Assembly (NCBI GenBank): GCA_009684515.1 | Contig: WKKS01000002.1 | Location: 310,001 to 374,000, forward strand | Direction of reading: 5' to 3' | DNA: 64,000 nucleotides | Source: Geobacter sp. | Lineage (GTDB): Bacteria > Desulfobacterota > Desulfuromonadia > Geobacterales > Pseudopelobacteraceae | Shown: piece after piece, positions 1-8,763 of the stretch | Numbering within the stretch: position 1 is the first letter of the stretch | Layout: the number at the start of each line of letters is the position of its first letter | Made by a program: the position numbers and the translations under genes | Notes under the pieces: generated by a model | Databases searched by the model: none | Seen by the model: the letters and a program-made list of their open reading frames with translations, nothing else | What the model was told of the DNA's origin: nothing

Positions 1-498
1 AATCCGGGCCTGATCCAGCTGACCGGAGACATAACCGGTAAATTCAGCCAGTTGCGATTTGCAGCGTGCTGTCACCGATTCCTCGGCCCGTGTTTGATCC
101 AGGCAAAGCACGCCGATTGACTTGCCGAGGCTGACTATCGGCATCACATAACTTTTTCGGATTTCAAGCCGTTCAGCCATTTCCAAATCGACAGAATTCG
201 CCTGTGCGGATGAGACCTTAAACTCGACCGGATATTGACTCATAAAAACCGAGGAAACTACCGTATCAGTGGAACCGATGGCAAAACTGGTTTCGCGTAT
301 TTCATTAACGCGCCGGCCGGTTGCATGGGGGCAGGTCAGCGCCCCGCGCGTCAAATCTTCCAGATAGATCCGAACCTGTTCGCAACCCGAGATGAGCTGG
401 GCCCCCTCAGCCAGAGCGTACAACAGTTCGCCCTGGTTTTCCTTGCCGTAGGCGGCAATTTTTGCCCGCAGCTCGTTGATTCTGATATTGACTGCCAT
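1..498 (-). CDS. GAF-domain protein, C-terminus cut off by the window edge
   Basis: The first 166 codons are visible and the end lies before base 1. The protein starts MAVNIRINELRAKIAAYGK. It has a pattern typical of GAF domains: an early helix (ELLYALAEGAQLISGCEQVRI), a beta strand with an acidic turn (YLEDLTRGALTC), and a later core strand reading GKSIGVLCLDQ. GAF domains bind small molecules or mediate signalling, and the output domain here, if any, is outside the window. The ATG at 498 is preceded by AGGAGC at a suitable distance. The gene is separated from flgM by a terminator and has its own promoter-like sequence (564-592) with a perfect inverted repeat in the predicted leader, so it is probably controlled separately from the flagellar operon. 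The ligand is unknown. Confidence 0.7.
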   Translation of the reverse strand, partial: MAVNIRINELRAKIAAYGKENQGELLYALAEGAQLISGCEQVRIYLEDLTRGALTCPHATGRRVNEIRETSFAIGSTDTVVSSVFMSQYPVEFKVSSAQANSVDLEMAERLEIRKSYVMPIVSLGKSIGVLCLDQTRAEESVTARCKSQLAEFTGYVSGQLDQARI

Positions 499-527
499 GG
501 ATGCTCCTGTGTCGCAGGATTGAGATA

Positions 528-549
528 TATCTACTCGTTTGAGTAGATA
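528..549. promoter_or_regulatory. Perfect 9-bp inverted repeat in the leader of the GAF gene
   Basis: TATCTACTC and GAGTAGATA are separated by four bases. The repeat lies between the predicted -10 box (564-569) and the ribosome binding site of the GAF gene. It could be an operator just downstream of the transcription start, or a hairpin in the leader RNA. It has no T-run on the gene-proximal side, so a simple terminator is unlikely. Confidence 0.5.
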
Positions 550-563
550 ACATACTCAGTTTG

Positions 564-592
564 AATGTAGCGCGGCAAGTTTGGTGGGTCAA
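564..592 (-). promoter_or_regulatory. Sigma-70-like promoter for the GAF gene
   Basis: On the minus strand TTGACC (587-592) and TACATT (564-569) are separated by exactly 17 bases. The predicted start of transcription is near 557, about 60 bases before the GAF start codon. Read by eye only. Confidence 0.5.
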
Positions 593-631
593 GCTGGAAA
601 TGGACTTTTGGCGGTGACATGTACGGAAGAA

Positions 632-661
632 AAAAGCCCCGCCGTGTCCGGCGGGGCTTTT
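632..661. terminator. Rho-independent terminator between flgM and the GAF gene
   Basis: A GC-rich stem (AAAAGCCCCGCC pairing with GGCGGGGCTTTT) surrounds a six-base loop, with A-runs and T-runs on the two sides. It lies seven bases beyond the flgM stop codon and should end the flagellar transcript there. The T-run on both strands means it could also work for transcription from the other side. Confidence 0.9.
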
Positions 662-667
662 GGAAAG

Positions 668-928
668 CTAACCCTTTATAACTTTAAGTATCTTGTCGGC
701 AACATCCTTGCCGCTGATATTATAAGTGCCCTCGGAAAGCTGCTTTCTGATAGAATTCAGACGCTCGAGTCGAGCCTCGTCTTCAGATGTCTGAACCGCC
801 TCTGACGAGCTTCCGCCATTGCCATCCAGTTTTTCTGCTTTGCTCTCATGGGAGCCGCCTACCCCGCTTTGACCGGGAGAGCTGATGGCATCGTCCGTAA
901 TTACTGATTCCTGTGACTTTATTTCCAT
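668..928 (-). CDS. flgM: FlgM, anti-sigma-28 factor
   Basis: A protein of 86 residues, the usual size for FlgM. FlgM binds the flagellar sigma factor FliA in the cytoplasm and is exported through the finished hook, which releases sigma-28 for late genes. The N-terminal half is Ser/Gly/Glu-rich and looks unstructured. The C-terminal 35 residues (RLNSIRKQLSEGTYNISGKD, then VADKILKVIKG) match the sigma-binding end of the family. The start ATG is preceded by GGAGG five bases away. It is the last gene of the long flagellar run, has a sigma-28-like promoter of its own at 968-995 and is followed by a strong terminator. No fliA is in the window. Confidence 0.88.
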   Translation of the reverse strand: MEIKSQESVITDDAISSPGQSGVGGSHESKAEKLDGNGGSSSEAVQTSEDEARLERLNSIRKQLSEGTYNISGKDVADKILKVIKG

Positions 929-967
929 AGCCGCCTCCGACGGGCGCTTGCCCGTTCCATGCTAACC

Positions 968-995
968 ACATCGGCTGTTTAGAGTAAAAGCTTTA
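968..995 (-). promoter_or_regulatory. Sigma-28-like promoter for flgM
   Basis: On the minus strand TAAAGCTT, then GCCGATGT with 16 bases between TAAA and GCCGAT. This resembles the flagellar sigma consensus TAAA-N15-GCCGATAA, with one base more spacing and a weaker end of the -10. Its position 40 bases before the flgM start fits the known sigma-28 autoregulation of flgM. Confidence 0.5.
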
Positions 996-1042
996 GAAAG
1001 TTGGGGATATATTATCAGGTGTGTTACTTAAGCGTCTGATAG

Positions 1043-3670
1043 CTAGTAAATTACGATTCTCTCTGCGGTCAGCGAACCTGCTGAGATAGTGACAGTCCCC
1101 ATGTTGCTGTAACCACTGTTGACTGGTGAGAAATAGGCGTCGAATCCGCCCTTGAGCGCTATGGCAATATTCCGGTTGAAGGTCACGGCTTCAAAAGGAG
1201 ATGTGTTGATGCGGATCTGGATCGTACTGCCGTCAGCCGTGCTGAGATCGCCGTAAGCCTCCGCTATTGTGTTGAATCCCACGCCTGGCCTTTCCAGAAC
1301 CGTAACCAGCGGCGCCAGGGTAAAAGTACCGGATACGCTTTTGGCGCTGTCCATTGTGACTGCGCAGTTTCCGGTTCCAGAGCAGACGGAGGGTGGACTC
1401 CAGCCGGTGAAGGTCGAATTCTGGTCTGTCAAAGCCGTTAGCACCACATCCGTTCCCACTGAGAAATCAACCGGATTGCACGCAGAACCGGAGATGCAGT
1501 TAATGGTCGGAGAAACTGGAATTATACTGTTGACCGATCCGCCGCCGTTGCCTGCGAAGGAGAAGGTCAGCGGATAGCGGCCGGAAAACACAACCTGATC
1601 AACCCAGCCTGCATCTGACCCTAAACCAGTCGAAGCATCCTTGCTGTAAACCCACTTGATCTCATGACTGCCGTCCGGAATATTGATTCCTGTCACCTGA
1701 TTCCAGCCGACCTCCCCACTGATGCCGATGACTCCGGCCTGCTCCACGCCATCCAGGTAGAATTTGAGATAATCATAGTTCCGTTCGGAAGAGACCTTCC
1801 ACCAGAAGTTCAAAGTTCCGGGACCATTCACGGTCGTCCGCATCCAGCTGCTCTGGTTATCCAACAGAGCGGCACTCTGCGCTGCATCAACGCCATCGTG
1901 GGTATTTGCTGACTGTCCGCTCCAATTGCCATTGCCGCCGGTCGTGACCGCCCAGGCATCATTATCAATGGCAGCCGGGAGCTGAATGACAACCGGTGCG
2001 GCGAAGGAGATATTGGCTGTCATACTGGCAGCCGGAGAGGAAATTCCCAGAACGCTGAAGTTTGAAACAATTTCTCCGTAGTAGTTTGAATTTGGCGTGG
2101 TAAGCGGTGACCAATCGGCATTGTTGCCGGAATAGTAAAGTGTCGTCGGACGTCCGCTACAGGTAGCTCCATCTGCCAGCATGTCGCATGAGGCGGTGCT
2201 GGCCTGAACAGGCACCACGCCTTGGCGTCCGCCGTTGGCGGTATATCTGTTAATGTCATTCGATCCGACGGTTCCAGCCGTAATGTCGATATGCATAACC
2301 AAAAGTCCGCCGGCCCAACTGCTGCTGAATCCGGTTTTTCCTCGCAGCCCCCTGTCCCATCCGACCGGCTGGCGGTTTTCGACCAGATAGTACTCGGAGG
2401 CGCTGACCGGCGGATTGATGATCTTGTAAGCAGAATTTGGTGAAGATAGCGAATGAGCGAGAACGAGTGGCACAGCGGAGGCCGGTGTCACTGGTGTTGT
2501 CCAGCCAAGATATTCCCTTGACCAGGCATCGAGATTGGTAGGTGTTGCGCCTGATTCTTCTCCCGAGTCCCTGCCCCAGCTGCCGCCCGCCATGAGTGAA
2601 AAATAGCCGAGACCGCTATTTCGAACCGGGTTTGATGTATCGTAAAGATCGGGCAGGCCGCAGAATTGGTGCCCCATCTCATGGGCAACCACGCCGATGG
2701 GGTGCCGGATATCCGAGTTATTCAACTCTCCATTCATGCCGAAAGCCGGGAATCTCTTTCCGGCAGCGAGCAGACCACCGCTTGAGTAAGTTGCAGTATG
2801 GGCCCAGACACTGGGAGTTTTGCTTGAACCGGACTCTTCGTATCCCGCCGGGATCAAGTAGACAATTGCCTCGCTCCGGTCAATATAGCCGTTGCTGTTT
2901 GAGTCAAGCGCGGCAAAGTTTACGAAAGTTCCAGCGGCGTTGATTGCAGCGGCGACCCAGGTATTTTCGGAAGTTCCGTTGTAAGGGTGCACATATGGGA
3001 CCGACACCGTGACCACTCCAGCCGGGCTGCCAGCCTGGTTGTGCGCTAACGGACTAACCGAAAGCGTATTGAATGAGTTGTCCTTGTAGTAATTGGCAAC
3101 GGATTTGACACCGGCCGTGGTGCTGAATACTGAATCATGCCAGGCGGCGGCAGTTGTCAAGAGAGTGCGATCGCTGAAGTTTACCAGTATCAGAAGGACG
3201 TTCCGGTTACCGGAAACCGGAACCGGGCTCCAGTCACCCGGTGCATAGGAGGCAACAGTTTTGGATTGGCTGGATGTGGTTGAAGATGAACCGGGCATGC
3301 GTTGCAGGTAGATGTTCTGCAGTGATTTGGAATGCTCTTTTTCCGCTGTGTAGTTGCGGGGAGGTTTCAACCCGGGCGGTATCTCCCTGGGAGCCTCCCG
3401 ATTCGGGACAACCTTTTTTCCCGATCCGCGAAGCGTTCCATCAGGATTCTGCAGAGCATACTCCCACTCCCTGGTGGTCATGTTCCTTACAACGGAATGG
3501 CCGCTTTCCAATTCGGTCCAGTTTTGAAATTCATCACCATGTTTACGGGCTTTGAAGGAAGTGCCGTCCGGTTGGCTGAAATCAAGCGGGATATCAAGAG
3601 CGGGACCGGCATACAGAACCGGACAGCAGGAGAAAACAAGAGCCAGCGACACAAAAAGAATTTTCCACAT
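1043..3670 (-). CDS. Secreted M6-family metalloprotease with a modular C-terminus
   Basis: About 875 residues. The ATG at 3670 (MWKILFVSLALVFSCCPVLY) has AAAGG seven bases upstream; a longer reading would need TTG at 3688. A signal peptide leads to an M6 (immune-inhibitor-A-like) peptidase domain. The zinc motif HEMGH lies near residue 328, followed by the family pattern GLPDLYD and LMAGGSWG. After the peptidase come a jelly-roll-like segment (GTLNFWWKVSSERNYDYLKF), a Gly-rich repeat with TGW and paired cysteines like bacterial surface-repeat modules, and a final segment ALKGGFDAYF...AERIVIY. I recall similar tails on other Geobacter exported proteins. It is predicted to be an extracellular or surface protease. 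It sits between the uncharacterised 3721-5559 gene and flgM. Substrate unknown. Confidence 0.85.
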   Translation of the reverse strand: MWKILFVSLALVFSCCPVLYAGPALDIPLDFSQPDGTSFKARKHGDEFQNWTELESGHSVVRNMTTREWEYALQNPDGTLRGSGKKVVPNREAPREIPPGLKPPRNYTAEKEHSKSLQNIYLQRMPGSSSTTSSQSKTVASYAPGDWSPVPVSGNRNVLLILVNFSDRTLLTTAAAWHDSVFSTTAGVKSVANYYKDNSFNTLSVSPLAHNQAGSPAGVVTVSVPYVHPYNGTSENTWVAAAINAAGTFVNFAALDSNSNGYIDRSEAIVYLIPAGYEESGSSKTPSVWAHTATYSSGGLLAAGKRFPAFGMNGELNNSDIRHPIGVVAHEMGHQFCGLPDLYDTSNPVRNSGLGYFSLMAGGSWGRDSGEESGATPTNLDAWSREYLGWTTPVTPASAVPLVLAHSLSSPNSAYKIINPPVSASEYYLVENRQPVGWDRGLRGKTGFSSSWAGGLLVMHIDITAGTVGSNDINRYTANGGRQGVVPVQASTASCDMLADGATCSGRPTTLYYSGNNADWSPLTTPNSNYYGEIVSNFSVLGISSPAASMTANISFAAPVVIQLPAAIDNDAWAVTTGGNGNWSGQSANTHDGVDAAQSAALLDNQSSWMRTTVNGPGTLNFWWKVSSERNYDYLKFYLDGVEQAGVIGISGEVGWNQVTGINIPDGSHEIKWVYSKDASTGLGSDAGWVDQVVFSGRYPLTFSFAGNGGGSVNSIIPVSPTINCISGSACNPVDFSVGTDVVLTALTDQNSTFTGWSPPSVCSGTGNCAVTMDSAKSVSGTFTLAPLVTVLERPGVGFNTIAEAYGDLSTADGSTIQIRINTSPFEAVTFNRNIAIALKGGFDAYFSPVNSGYSNMGTVTISAGSLTAERIVIY

Positions 3671-3720
3671 AGAACAACCTTTGCTCAAACCGGCTGATTA
3701 AGTTTCAACGGTCTCAAGTT

Positions 3721-5559
3721 TCAGCTCAGTCCCTTCCTGATTTGATACAGCCCTTCAATATCCAGTCCGTTCTTCTCATAATATTCCCGCTCCAACTCCT
3801 CAACATAGAATCGGTCCAGTCCGGAGTTTTCGAGAAAATCTTCCCTCAAGCCGTCATTACATTCAGCGATAATCTGCGGAAGCAGCGAGTGCAGGTACAT
3901 GGCCTCTTTTTTTATCGTGAAAAGCACTTCATTGAAGAGGCGATCCGGAATATCTGAGGTAACCAGCTTTTTGGTTTTCAGCTCTTCGATCACCTCACGG
4001 CGCAGAGCATCCTGATCTGCTCTGGTGGTGAATTTGGAATAAAAGTTGCGGATACGGTCCCTGACATGTTCCAACAGTACGATTGAAACGCGTTCTTCAT
4101 GATCTATCTCATTGAGTTTGCGGTGCAATTCCTCAATGCTGGACCAACGCGCTTCAATTGCCACCAACCCCTCCATCAACGCCTTGACTTTTCTGCGTCC
4201 GAATCCTCCCAGATAGGCATTTGCAAACAGATCCCGGATAAACAGTTCATGAAAACTGTCTTCATTCAGGTTATTGAAAGCAGCTTTATGCTCCAGCAAG
4301 CCACGCAACATCTCTTCGTTGATTCTGACGTTTTCCATGAATGCCAGCTGGCTGATCAGGTTTGAAACAGTGTCAAATCGATCCAGATAAGTTATTACGT
4401 AGGAAAAACCATCCAATAAAGATGTGTCCGCTCCATCGCGTATTTTCTCGTCGCACTCCTTGCTGGCATCCAGCATAAGCTGGTCAAAGGAGTGGTCCCG
4501 GTTCTCCATGGCCTTTTTCTTGGCTTTGATAAGCTTCAGCATATCGTCACGGTCAATCAGGCTTTCGATCTCGATCTCTCGAAAAAAGATCCCTTCCAGA
4601 ATCTCGCGAGTGGTTGCAATGTAATCACTCTCTTCGCTGTTCTTCAGGTTGCGCCCTTTTTTGAGCATTTCATCTAAGGTATAAAAAAGCGCGCCGGGGA
4701 TCTTATTCCGTACCGAAAGGGTCTTTAGTCTTGTCAGACGGGCATTGTCCAGATTGTTGATTTCACCCTTGGAATTACATGCCAGCAGAATATTGCGATA
4801 TTCGTCCACAATGCGTTTATTGGCTGGGTTGCGATACATGACATCGATCCTGATACGCTCCTGCTGATAACGATCAATCCGGTATTTCGAAGCAAGTCCG
4901 ATCAGTTTGCTGAAATCATCGTCCGATATTTTTTTGTTTCTGAAGTATAAATTTCTGAACAGGTTACGGTACTCGCGGTGGTGGCGGTTGATCAGTTTGA
5001 CGACAAATAGCTGGGCTGAATCATCTTTTAGAAGTGGAAATATTTCCGAAATGAGGATGTCGTCACGTTCGTCGCCAACGGCTTCTGAACGTTTTAATAC
5101 TTTCCCCAGGTTTTTTACGAGCTCTTCCTGTTGATTTTTAAGCTTGCGGGACAACGTGTTGGAGTGCACGAAATAGAAGTAGTTGCAGACCGCATTGCCC
5201 TCGAAAAATATGTTGTCATAGGTCTCGCTGCCGGAGGTTCGATCACTGAATCTGACCGCACCTTCATCGTTGGAACGGGCTCCGTACATGACCAGACGAT
5301 TGATAATCTCCGGCTTGGCAAGATCGGAAGCCGGCTGGTCAACTCCGAACATGTATTCACAGAAATAACCGCCGTTGCCCTGATAATTAATGCCTTCCGG
5401 AGTTATCACCAGTTCGTTGCCGGGAGAGAAAATACGCAGCTGATCATCATCCTGAACAATGTTGAAAAAATAGCGTTGGTAAGCTTCGTTACCCACGACC
5501 ATGACAAAGTACTCCGTCTGATCTCCAACGATGCCATGCAGTCGAATATCCTTGTGCAT
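3721..5559 (-). CDS. Uncharacterised 612-residue protein (TIGR04442-like)
   Basis: No enzyme motif or transmembrane segment is apparent. The N-terminal 150 residues look beta-rich with conserved-looking aromatic positions (YFVMVVGNEAYQRYFFNIVQ), and the remainder is helical and highly charged. From memory it resembles a Geobacter-centred family called TIGR04442; this needs a profile search. I place the start at the ATG at 5559 (MHKDIRLHG) because GAGGAG lies just before it; a start 57 bases further out would overlap the preceding gene without a better site. It follows the metallo-hydrolase by only 10 bases and precedes the secreted protease by 50, so it is probably co-transcribed with the flagellar run. 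Function unknown. Confidence 0.65.
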   Translation of the reverse strand: MHKDIRLHGIVGDQTEYFVMVVGNEAYQRYFFNIVQDDDQLRIFSPGNELVITPEGINYQGNGGYFCEYMFGVDQPASDLAKPEIINRLVMYGARSNDEGAVRFSDRTSGSETYDNIFFEGNAVCNYFYFVHSNTLSRKLKNQQEELVKNLGKVLKRSEAVGDERDDILISEIFPLLKDDSAQLFVVKLINRHHREYRNLFRNLYFRNKKISDDDFSKLIGLASKYRIDRYQQERIRIDVMYRNPANKRIVDEYRNILLACNSKGEINNLDNARLTRLKTLSVRNKIPGALFYTLDEMLKKGRNLKNSEESDYIATTREILEGIFFREIEIESLIDRDDMLKLIKAKKKAMENRDHSFDQLMLDASKECDEKIRDGADTSLLDGFSYVITYLDRFDTVSNLISQLAFMENVRINEEMLRGLLEHKAAFNNLNEDSFHELFIRDLFANAYLGGFGRRKVKALMEGLVAIEARWSSIEELHRKLNEIDHEERVSIVLLEHVRDRIRNFYSKFTTRADQDALRREVIEELKTKKLVTSDIPDRLFNEVLFTIKKEAMYLHSLLPQIIAECNDGLREDFLENSGLDRFYVEELEREYYEKNGLDIEGLYQIRKGLS

Positions 5560-5569
5560 CAATATCTCC

Positions 5570-6334
5570 TCAACCTGGCCAATGGTGAAATTCCATGCCG
5601 TCGAAAGCGAGTTCAAAGCCGGACGGCAACCGGCTGCCTTCTGAATAAGCTATTTCATGTGTAAGGTGGGTCAAAATAACACGCCCTGCACCGATTTGCC
5701 GGGCTGCCGCGACTGCTCCGTCAATATTGAAGTGAAACGGGTGCTCTGTCCAACGCAGACCGTCTATTACCAGCAGCTCAACCCCCTCCAGAAGTGGCCT
5801 GGACGATTCAGGAATGGCACTGCAATCGGTCAGGTAGGCAAATGATCCGATCCGGTAGCCCAATGCGGATGTTTTGCCATGAATAAGCGGCACCGGAACA
5901 ACCTTCAGCCCGAAAAGGTCGAAAGGTGCGTGGATTTCATGGCCTGTCAGTAAGGGTGAGTAGCCGGAACTCTCTTGTTCCTGGAAGATGTATCCGAATC
6001 CTGAATGCAGGGTTTCAAGGGTGCTGGCTGAAGCAAAACAGGGGATTATTTTTTTGTGCTTAAAATAAAAACCGCGCAAATCATCAATACCGTTGACGTG
6101 GTCAGCATGGGAATGCGTAAAAAGCACGGCGTCCACGCACGACAGGCCGTTTTGCAGAGCCTGATGCCGCAGGTCGGTGGAAGTGTCCACCAGAATATTG
6201 GAATCCTGATGATTGATCAGAAGTGAGGCGCGGGTTCTTTTATCCCGCGGGTCATCCGAAGAGCAGACGCGGCAGGAGCAGCCAACCATCGGAACTCCGG
6301 TAGATGTTCCGCTCCCCAGAATGGTGATCTTCAT
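5570..6334 (-). CDS. Metallo-beta-lactamase-fold hydrolase, PhnP-like
   Basis: 254 residues. The start MKITILGSGTSTGVPMVGCS with CSCRVC, the metal motif SHADHVNGIDDLRG, a later DCSAIPESS and a C-terminal LTHLTHE fit the PhnP/RNase-Z-like branch of the metallo-beta-lactamase fold. These are cytoplasmic enzymes that split phosphodiester bonds using two metal ions. PhnP itself acts on a cyclic ribose phosphate in phosphonate degradation. No phosphonate genes are nearby, so the substrate here is open. The gene lies between cca and the uncharacterised 3721-5559 gene, with 10 bases to the latter. Fold assignment is firm, substrate is not. Confidence 0.82.
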   Translation of the reverse strand: MKITILGSGTSTGVPMVGCSCRVCSSDDPRDKRTRASLLINHQDSNILVDTSTDLRHQALQNGLSCVDAVLFTHSHADHVNGIDDLRGFYFKHKKIIPCFASASTLETLHSGFGYIFQEQESSGYSPLLTGHEIHAPFDLFGLKVVPVPLIHGKTSALGYRIGSFAYLTDCSAIPESSRPLLEGVELLVIDGLRWTEHPFHFNIDGAVAAARQIGAGRVILTHLTHEIAYSEGSRLPSGFELAFDGMEFHHWPG

Positions 6335-6405
6335 AATGCCAACTTTCCCGTAATTTGCTTAAAAATAGCAGAATTGTGAAAGGCAAGCAAGGCTGCATTC
6401 CGGCT

Positions 6406-7650
6406 TCAGGCAGGCTTGACTGCGGTTAGCTGCCTGAACTTTTCGAGTCGCCTTTGCGTTATCAGAGAGGTTCGGTCGCGATCATTCATTGATGATAGTG
6501 CCGCAGTATCAATTCCCAATTCTGCTGCAGAGGATGAAACCGCCAACAGAATCTCATCCCATCCGGCAAGAATTGGGGTCGTGGCGCAGTCGGCAGCCAC
6601 CAGTTGGGGAAAAAAACCCGCAATGCCGCTCTTAATGGACTGTTCAGCCAGCTTAAGCTTGGTGACGTCGCGCAGTTCATCCCAACGCCCGCCGGTCATA
6701 TGTAGCTTCGAAGCCGCTACGATGGCATTTCGCTGCACAACAGACAATCGAAGACGGCTTGCCAATTCACGCGCCACCTCCGCTCCCGCCCGGTCATGCC
6801 CGATATGTCTGGGCAACAGTTCCGGCGGTGTCGAAAGTTTGCCCAGGTCATGAAAGAGTGCCGCCAGGCGTGCGACAGGATCATCCGTCATGCCGGTCAT
6901 CCTTCGCAAAGCGGTCAGCGAGTGTGAAAAGAGGGTATTCGTGCCATGATAGGCGGCTGGACCGGCCGGGATTTCCTGCATCCTGAACAGCTCCGGCAGA
7001 TAGCATCTGCCAACGTCGTATTCCAGCAGACAGGCAAAAAAATCAGCAGGGGATTTTCCAGCCAGCGCTTTGACCATCTCACGCGAAAACCTCTCCACCG
7101 GTATTTCCGACAGGCGTTCCTCCCAGTTTCCGGAACGGATCATTTCGGCAAGTTCCGGACTGATCTCCCAACCATCAGATGCAAACCGGAAAGCCCTGAA
7201 AATCCTGATTGGATCTTCCTTTAACGAGGTTGATGCACAGGGATACATTCGACGTTTTTCTATATCGGCCACGCCGTGAAGCGGGTCTACCATCTGACCC
7301 GCAAGCGTAACAGCAACCGCATTGCAGCGAAAATCGCGACGGATCAGATCAGCTTCCAGACCGAGATCTTCCTGCAACCGGGTTATTTCAATCTTCCCGT
7401 AGAGTGGGTCACCTTTAAAGTAAATCGGGGCGGTTGTCTTCCCTTCCACACGCCGGAACCGGTGCAGGAGAAGTGTCTTTTCCGGCAGAGTTGTGATCAG
7501 GTCAATATCTTTAATCGGCACTCCGGACAGGGAATCGCGCACAGAACCTCCCACCAGAAGCAGACGATCATGCAATTCCCGTGGGAACATTGCGCGCAGC
7601 GATTTGACTGCATCTAAGAGCGCAGAATTATTTAAGGGTTCGTCGTTCAA
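6406..7650 (-). CDS. cca: CCA-adding enzyme / tRNA nucleotidyltransferase with HD domain
   Basis: 414 residues. The N-terminal polymerase-beta-like domain has LLLVGGSVRDSLSG near residue 32, the metal-binding pair DIDL near 48-51 and RRDFRCNAVAV near 105. A C-terminal HD phosphohydrolase segment contains ALFHDLGKLS. This is the layout of class II enzymes that add or repair the CCA end of tRNA in the cytoplasm. A poly(A) polymerase role cannot be excluded, since both share the fold. The apparent start is TTG at 7650, supported by AAAAGG seven bases before it. The gene begins 36 bases after flhB, so a tRNA-maturation gene is probably carried on the flagellar transcript. Confidence 0.88.
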   Translation of the reverse strand: MNDEPLNNSALLDAVKSLRAMFPRELHDRLLLVGGSVRDSLSGVPIKDIDLITTLPEKTLLLHRFRRVEGKTTAPIYFKGDPLYGKIEITRLQEDLGLEADLIRRDFRCNAVAVTLAGQMVDPLHGVADIEKRRMYPCASTSLKEDPIRIFRAFRFASDGWEISPELAEMIRSGNWEERLSEIPVERFSREMVKALAGKSPADFFACLLEYDVGRCYLPELFRMQEIPAGPAAYHGTNTLFSHSLTALRRMTGMTDDPVARLAALFHDLGKLSTPPELLPRHIGHDRAGAEVARELASRLRLSVVQRNAIVAASKLHMTGGRWDELRDVTKLKLAEQSIKSGIAGFFPQLVAADCATTPILAGWDEILLAVSSSAAELGIDTAALSSMNDRDRTSLITQRRLEKFRQLTAVKPA

Positions 7651-7686
7651 ACGTGAACCTTTTCTGACCAGTTCGGACTGTAAAAA

Positions 7687-8760
7687 TTATATTTTACCCT
7701 TGAGCTTGTAAACATACGCCAACACCTCTGCAACGGCGGCGTACAGCGCTTCCGGAATCGGCTCGTTTTCCTTTACCTGATCGTACAGTTCGCGTGCCAG
7801 AAACCGGTTCTCCACCAGAGTTATTTGGTGTTCGCGAGCAATTTTTTTAATTGCTTCAGCCATTACATCCACCCCTTTTACAAGCACCAGCGGGGCAATC
7901 ATTTTCTGACGGTCGTACTTTAAAGCTACGGCATAATGTGTCGGGTTGGTTATTACAACATCAGCCAACGGAACAATTTTAACCATTCTCCGTCGCGCCA
8001 TCTGATACTGCATGCTTTTAATCTTGTTCTTGATTTCAGGATTACCATCCGAATCTTTACGCTCGTCCTTGACCTCCTGCTTGGTCATCTTGAGATTTTC
8101 CATATAGCGCCACTTGACGTACATCATATCAAGGACGCCCAGGACCAACATAATTCCGCAAGTATGGGTGACTATCTTGAATGAAACATGTCCGACGAAG
8201 CTGAAGATAGTTTCGATATTTGCTTCGGCCAGAAAGGTTATATTCTGCATTTCATCCTGGATCACACGATAAGCAATCCAACCGACGACCAGCAATTTCA
8301 ACAACGATTTCAGCATTTCCACTAATGCATCTTTGTTGAAAAGCCGCTTAAAGCCGCTCATTGGACTGATTTTGGAGAAGTCCACCGTCAGTCGCGACAT
8401 CCTGAACTCTAACCGCCCGCCATCCTGAATCACGCTTGAGAGCGTCGATGTCGCAATGATGGTGACGATCAAAGGTGTCAGAAGCAATACAATTGTTCCG
8501 AAGAGTTTGAGCATTAAAATATACAGATTGGACTCGGTCAGCTGGAACTTTCCCATTGTTGAGAAAATCTTGACCGCGTTTTCCTTGAGGCCATCCATCA
8601 TAAAGCTGCCAAAGACATACAGGCTGACGATGCCCACCAGCAAAGTGAGCGACGAAGTCAGCATCTGACTCATCGGCGGGGGCCCTTTTTCCCTGGACTT
8701 GTCGAGCTTTTTACCGGTCGGCTGTTCGGTTTTTGAGTGTTTGTCTACATCTTCACCCGT
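7687..8760 (-). CDS. flhB: FlhB, flagellar export switch protein, with non-standard start
   Basis: FlhB sits in the inner membrane at the export gate and switches the substrate from rod/hook to filament type. Four membrane segments are followed by a cytoplasmic domain with the self-cleaving motif NPTH (Asn about residue 272, close to the usual 269). An ATG occurs only at 8673, but the 29 codons before it encode the conserved FlhB N-terminus (KTEQPTGKKLDKSREKG), so translation must begin earlier. In that frame the sequence runs back to the fliR stop TGA with no ATG, GTG or TTG. The best candidate is ACG at 8760 with AAGGGGGG about eight bases upstream. Alternatives are a +1 shift from the ATG at 8767, read-through of the fliR TGA, or a sequence error. 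About 357 residues, the family's usual length. Confidence 0.88.
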   Translation of the reverse strand, partial: TGEDVDKHSKTEQPTGKKLDKSREKGPPPMSQMLTSSLTLLVGIVSLYVFGSFMMDGLKENAVKIFSTMGKFQLTESNLYILMLKLFGTIVLLLTPLIVTIIATSTLSSVIQDGGRLEFRMSRLTVDFSKISPMSGFKRLFNKDALVEMLKSLLKLLVVGWIAYRVIQDEMQNITFLAEANIETIFSFVGHVSFKIVTHTCGIMLVLGVLDMMYVKWRYMENLKMTKQEVKDERKDSDGNPEIKNKIKSMQYQMARRRMVKIVPLADVVITNPTHYAVALKYDRQKMIAPLVLVKGVDVMAEAIKKIAREHQITLVENRFLARELYDQVKENEPIPEALYAAVAEVLAYVYKLKGKI

Positions 8761-8763
8761 AGG

